A stretch of 64,000 bases of DNA. It comes from Kribbella caucasensis. Lineage in GTDB: Bacteria; Actinomycetota; Actinomycetes; Propionibacteriales; Kribbellaceae. The DNA lies in NCBI RefSeq assembly GCF_004361855.1, contig NZ_SNWQ01000012.1:221804-285803 (forward strand). Direction: 5' to 3'. Position numbers and translations under genes: made by a program. Under the pieces are notes generated by a model, which did not search any database, was not told where the DNA came from, and worked only from the letters and a program-made list of their open reading frames with translations. Position 1 is the stretch's first letter, and each line of letters begins with the position of its first letter. Below are positions 60,162 to 64,000 of this stretch, piece by piece.

Positions 60162-62684
60162 ATGACACGCCAGGGGGGCGGCATCACCGAGCAAATGGCT
60201 CGCACCGGTGTCACCGAGCGGGAGATCGAAGTGCTGTCGGCGGTGGCCGAGCGGCTTCGCAACCGCGAGATCGCCGAGCGGCTCCATCTGTCCGTACGAA
60301 CCGTCGAGAGCCACATCGCAGCCCTGCTGCGCAAGTTCGGCGTCACGGACCGGGCAGCACTGGTCGAGCTGGGCGCGGAACTTCGCCGCAGCGCGCACAC
60401 CGAATCAGCGCTACCCATGCCGCTGACCAGCATGATCGGCCGGGAGCACGAGGTGGGCGAGGTCGCAGCGTTGGTCGACGCCCACCGCCTGGTCACTCTG
60501 ATCGGCCCGGCCGGAGTCGGCAAGACCAGGCTCGTACTCCGGTTGGCCGCGATCGGCGCCGACTCCTTCCCCGACGGCGCCCGGTTCGCCGACCTGGCGC
60601 CGGTCGGGCTGGATCTCGTCAGCGACACGATCGCGCGGGCGCTGGGCGTCGTACCGCAGCCGGGATGGTCACTGCGCGACATCCTGCGCGAGGTGGCCGG
60701 CGGGATGCGTTGCCTGCTGGTGGTGGACAACTGTGAGCACGTCATCGCGGAAGCCGCCGAGATCGTCGCCGATCTGCTCACCGCGGGGAGCCGGCTCCAC
60801 GTGCTCGCCACGAGTCGCGAGCCACTTGGCGTACCTGGCGAGGTCACCTACCAGGTACAGACCCTGCCGGTGCCGCCGCCCATCGCGTCCGACCGAGCCG
60901 AGACGGCCCGAACCTACGACGCCGTACGCCTGTTCGTCGACCGTGCCACAACGGCATCACCCGGTTTCGTCCTCACCGACGCCGTCGCGCCCGCCGTCGC
61001 GGCGCTGTGCCGGCGGTTGGACGGGCTACCCCTGGCGATCGAGTTGGCCGCCTCCCGGATGCGGAGCTTCGAGCCGGCCGACCTGGTCGAGCACCTCGAC
61101 GAACGCTTCGAACTTCTCTCCGCCGGCGCCCGTACTGCGCTGCCGCGGCAGCAGACATTGCGCGGGGCAATCGACTGGAGCTACGAACTCCTGGACGACG
61201 ACGAGCGAACGCTCTTCGACCGGCTCGGTGTGTTCCCCGCCGACTTCGACTATGACGCCGCCCGGGCGGTGGGCTCAGCGGGCGTCATCACCCTGCTGCC
61301 GAGGCTGGTGGACAAGTCGCTCGTGTCCACCGCAGGGCGCACCAGCCGCCGATACCGGATGCTGGAGACGATTCGCGCGTACGCCGCCGAGCGGCTGACC
61401 CTGTCCGGCGCCGAACCTACTGTCCGGCAGCACCATGCTTCCCACTACCTCGCCCTCGCCGAACAGGCCGCCGAGAAGCTGCGTACCAAGGACCAGCGGG
61501 CCTGGGCCGACCGATTGACCGCGGAGCAGCCCAATCTCCGGACTGGACTGGCGTACTGCATCGCCACCGGCGAGATCGAGTCCGCCTGGCGGTGGATCGC
61601 TGCGCTGCAACGGTTCTGGGACATCACCGGGCAGCGCCGCGAGGGTCAGGACTGGATCAGGAAAGCGCAAGCGATCGGTGATCCACCCGCCACCCCCGCG
61701 GTCGTGGCCGGGCTCGCCGCCGCCAGCACGATGCTGCACTCGTCGGACTCTCGGGGCGCCTTCGACATTGCCAACGAGGCTACCCGGCTCGCCGCCGGTC
61801 TCGACGACATCAGCCGTGCCAAGGCAGCCCACGCGGTCGGGATGGGAGCGATGTGGATCCAGCCGGAGCTGACGCTGCCTGCGCTGACCGAAGCGCTGGT
61901 CCGGATCGGCGACGATCACCCGTGGGATCGGGCGCTCATCATGGAGGGCCTTTCGCAGGCCTATGGCGAGCTGAGGGAGGCACTCCACTGGGGCCGGGAG
62001 AGCGTGGCGCTGTTCCGCCGGGTGGGCGATCAGCTGAACGCGGCCAACGCGCTGTTCATCATGGCGCAACGAGCGATGTACGCCGGCGTAGCCGACGACG
62101 AGGTGCACGAATGGTTGATTGAGAGCCAGGCCTTGGCAGTCGCGGCCGGTAGTGAGGAGGACCAGGTCCATGCCACGGTCGCCTTCGCCCAGTTGGCCTG
62201 GCAGCGCGGCCACCATGACGACGCGGCGCTCCTCATGTCGCAGTGCCTGCCGACGCTGCGCCGGCTCGGCGACCAGCGGTGCACCGGTCGAGCGCTCTAC
62301 CTGCTCGGAGAACGGGCCTACGAGCAGCGGGATCTGGCCAGAGCCCAGAATTTGCTGGCCGGAAGTGTCGCGGCCGTCGCGCTGGCCGGCCAGTCGTTCG
62401 TTCTCGTGCGGGCGCTCGAGGCGTTGGCCGCCGTACTCTCCGTCCAAGGCCGCTCGCGGCCGGCGGCTGTACTCCTCGGCGCAGCGGACACCGCGCTCGG
62501 CGCGGCCACCGCACACATGCGACCCTTGCAGCCACGCGACGACGAACTGCGCCGCTCCCTGGTCCAGGTCCTCGGCGCCGAGGAGTTCAACGCTGCCCAC
62601 CGCGAGGGCCAGCGGCTGTCTCCGACACAGGCACTGCACCTCGCAGCACCCGGCCAGCCGAGCTCTCAGCCAGACCTTGCGTGA
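60162..62684 (+). CDS. LuxR-HTH/NB-ARC ATPase transcriptional regulator
   Basis: 840 residues from the ATG at 60162. Unusually for LuxR-type regulators the HTH is N-terminal (TEREIEVLSAVAERLRNREIAERL, HLSVRTVESHIAALLRKFG). An AAA/NB-ARC ATPase follows: Walker A GPAGVGKTRLV near residue 120, Walker B LLVVDNCEHV and ATSREPLGV. The C-terminal half is TPR-like helices (about 450-820). This is the AfsR/COG3903-like signal-sensing type. It probably regulates the divergent monooxygenase. ATG 60147 is an alternative start. Confidence 0.9.
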   Translation: MTRQGGGITEQMARTGVTEREIEVLSAVAERLRNREIAERLHLSVRTVESHIAALLRKFGVTDRAALVELGAELRRSAHTESALPMPLTSMIGREHEVGEVAALVDAHRLVTLIGPAGVGKTRLVLRLAAIGADSFPDGARFADLAPVGLDLVSDTIARALGVVPQPGWSLRDILREVAGGMRCLLVVDNCEHVIAEAAEIVADLLTAGSRLHVLATSREPLGVPGEVTYQVQTLPVPPPIASDRAETARTYDAVRLFVDRATTASPGFVLTDAVAPAVAALCRRLDGLPLAIELAASRMRSFEPADLVEHLDERFELLSAGARTALPRQQTLRGAIDWSYELLDDDERTLFDRLGVFPADFDYDAARAVGSAGVITLLPRLVDKSLVSTAGRTSRRYRMLETIRAYAAERLTLSGAEPTVRQHHASHYLALAEQAAEKLRTKDQRAWADRLTAEQPNLRTGLAYCIATGEIESAWRWIAALQRFWDITGQRREGQDWIRKAQAIGDPPATPAVVAGLAAASTMLHSSDSRGAFDIANEATRLAAGLDDISRAKAAHAVGMGAMWIQPELTLPALTEALVRIGDDHPWDRALIMEGLSQAYGELREALHWGRESVALFRRVGDQLNAANALFIMAQRAMYAGVADDEVHEWLIESQALAVAAGSEEDQVHATVAFAQLAWQRGHHDDAALLMSQCLPTLRRLGDQRCTGRALYLLGERAYEQRDLARAQNLLAGSVAAVALAGQSFVLVRALEALAAVLSVQGRSRPAAVLLGAADTALGAATAHMRPLQPRDDELRRSLVQVLGAEEFNAAHREGQRLSPTQALHLAAPGQPSSQPDLA

Positions 62685-62853
62685 CGGACTGCCGCGCTCG
62701 GAAACGGCGCGGCGGCAGCAGGCGCAGTACGAGCGCAGTGACGATCTGCCAATACGGGCGACCCTCACGCGCTCGCCCGTACAGCAGGGCCTCGGCATGC
62801 AAGGCGCGGCGACGCTCGGCGGCTACGTCGGCAACGATTTGGTGCGGCATCAT
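62587..62853 (-). CDS. Small hypothetical protein
   Basis: 88 residues from the ATG at 62853, with AGGAG nine to ten bases upstream. MMPHQIVADVAAERRRALHAEA resembles small basic helical proteins common in actinomycetes. A hydrophobic stretch YWQIVTALVLRLLPP follows. The 3' end overlaps the regulator gene by 98 bp on the opposite strand, which lowers confidence; it may end earlier in a shifted frame. No function is known. The rest of 62685-63067 shows nothing recognisable. Confidence 0.4.
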   Translation of the reverse strand: MMPHQIVADVAAERRRALHAEALLYGRAREGRPYWQIVTALVLRLLPPRRFRARQSVTQGLAESSAGRVLRGAVPVSETAAGPRGGQR

Positions 62854-63067
62854 CTCGATCAGCTCCTTGGAAGACTTGCCACCAGGCTGCGACCGCACCG
62901 AACGCCGCGCATCCGTGCCCACCACGGAACTTCCGATCCGTAGACCACACGGACACCGCCCATGTACTACGACCGGGTGCCGGCCTCGTCGCGAAGCCGG
63001 GACCAATTGGTCGGTGGCCCGGTCGCGACTACTGTTGGCGGCCATGGGATCGGCAGGGGAGGGAAGC

Positions 63068-63922
63068 ATGGCGGCTGGTCTGCTTCCGATCGTGGCGGAT
63101 ACGCCAAGCCAACAGCCTTCCGATGGGATTTCGGGCCTATGCGGAGGCGATCGCCTCTGCTATCCGTGGCGGATCGCCACCTCAGTTCACGGTGGGAATC
63201 TATGGCTCCTGGGGAAGCGGCAAGTCTTCGCTCCTGAACGCGATTCGTGCCGAGTTGGCGAAGGATCCGGATGTTCTGACCGTACCCTTCGACGCGTGGC
63301 GATACGAACGCGCCGACCACATCGTCGTCCCGATGCTCAACGCGATATACCACGCAAGTCCGGAACTGAATGACGAGAAGCTGACGGACAAGGTCCGTTC
63401 GGCGCTGGCGTCCGTGGTCCGCAGTGTCACCATCAGCTTCGGTCCGATAAGTATGGACCCGGGTGCCCTTCTCGATACCGATGCGCCGGACGAGGGGTAT
63501 GCCGCGGCTCTCAACTCCGCATATGTGCGCCCCTACATGGACATGAAGGCCATCGGCAGCGCACTGGCGAAGCGAAGGATAGTCGTCCTCGTCGATGACC
63601 TGGACCGTTGCTCGCCTGACAAGGTGGTTTCCCTGCTGGAGGCGATCAACCTGGTGCTGGACGTTCCGGGGTTCGTCTTCGTGCTGGCCTTGGACTATGA
63701 CGTCCTCGTGCGTGCGGTCACTGCCAAGTATCCCCACACCTCGGGACACGTCTTCATCGAGAAGATGGTTCAAGTCCCCTTCCGGGTGCCGCGCCTCGAC
63801 ATCAGCCGGAACTCTTCATTCAAGAGCTCGTCCCCGGATGGGAGCCGCCCGCGGGTGCGCTGCCAGCAGACTTCTGCGAGATAGCCTTCGATGTCGCCAC
63901 CATGGGGGCTCTTCAAACTTGA
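63068..63922 (+). pseudogene. KAP-family P-loop NTPase, multiply frameshifted
   Basis: GGGGAGGGAAGC precedes the ATG at 63068, which opens MAAGLLPIVADTPSQQPSD; the frame then breaks at about 63124. GFRAYAEAIASAIR follows in another frame with Walker A GIYGSWGSGKSSLLNAIRAEL, DAWRYERADHIV and Walker B VVLVDDLDRCSPDKVVSLLEAINLVL. Near 63808 another one-base loss hides LFIQELVPGWEPPAGALPADF and CEIAFDVATMGALQT, which ends at 63922. The usual NPR.KR C-terminal segment is missing. KAP proteins are membrane-linked NTPases found in defence and mobile contexts. Confidence 0.7.
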
Positions 63923-64000
63923 CCGGGCAGCGATTCTGGTCTGGCTGTGCTCCGGCGTGATTGCCGGGTGCAGAAGTACCGTACTCGGCGGCGTTGGTTG

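Noticed and set aside
62243..63373. 376-residue plus-strand ORF
   Set aside because: It is an out-of-frame reading of the regulator gene and only its stretch from 63068 corresponds to the true KAP N-terminus.

Overview
The window is GC-rich chromosomal DNA from an actinomycete. Gene density is very high. Many starts are GTG or TTG. Adjacent genes often share 4-bp stop/start overlaps. The core synteny mfd - SurA-like lipoprotein - mazG - eno - ftsB - DUF501 - ppx is actinobacterial. Gene content (Zur-boxed anchored-repeat zinc transporter, Rex-boxed ndh, GH92, UUA-reading tRNA-Leu) fits Propionibacteriales, and Kribbella is my best guess. The genus is inferred from protein style, not tested.

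Layout. 1-6.85 kb: a minus-strand operon behind a Zur-type box. It encodes a cell-wall (LAXTG-like) protein with three anchor-M repeats, a TroA-type zinc-binding lipoprotein with a circularly permuted anchor-M domain inserted, a membrane-anchored single-repeat protein, an ABC ATPase, a permease and a further repeat protein cut by the window edge. 7.1-19.9 kb: housekeeping genes on the plus strand (rplY, pth, mfd, SurA-like, mazG, eno, ftsB, DUF501, ppx). A PIN/RHH toxin-antitoxin pair, a HAD-like gene, a LysR regulator and kptA are inserted between mazG and eno. 20-28.7 kb: DUF5519/HxlR divergent pair, family-5 uracil-DNA glycosylase, type II NADH dehydrogenase with a Rex-like operator, GH92 glycosidase, a two-component system, an ACT-domain protein and peptide deformylase.

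28.9-30.5 kb: tRNA-Leu(UAA), the bldA-type tRNA, whose 3' half is duplicated 1.6 kb downstream. Between the copies lie a frameshifted tyrosine integrase tail, an IS1380-type transposase stump and one small intact ORF. This is the relic of an integrated element. 30.6-47.5 kb: mostly single metabolic genes (PNPOx-like, glutathione-independent formaldehyde dehydrogenase, NAD-binding epimerase, Bax1-I membrane protein, GDSL hydrolase, cystathionine beta-synthase, flavin monooxygenase, LarA-type racemase, BBE-type oxidase, phosphotransferase, Pr6Pr membrane protein, Asp/Glu racemase-like).

47.5-64 kb: a PAP2 phosphatase, a flippase-like/GDPD gene pair, a GNAT acetyltransferase fused to a degenerate GyrB-type ATPase domain (the most unusual protein here), an ArsR-SRPBCC-hydrolase operon with a leaderless-type promoter, secreted phosphoesterase and subtilase, OsmC, an FAD monooxygenase divergent from a LuxR/NB-ARC regulator, and a broken KAP P-loop NTPase. 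Several genes from 46 kb onward show single frameshifts or nonsense codons (Pr6Pr, hydrolase tail, DinB, FAD monooxygenase tail, KAP). They are either decaying or affected by sequencing indels.
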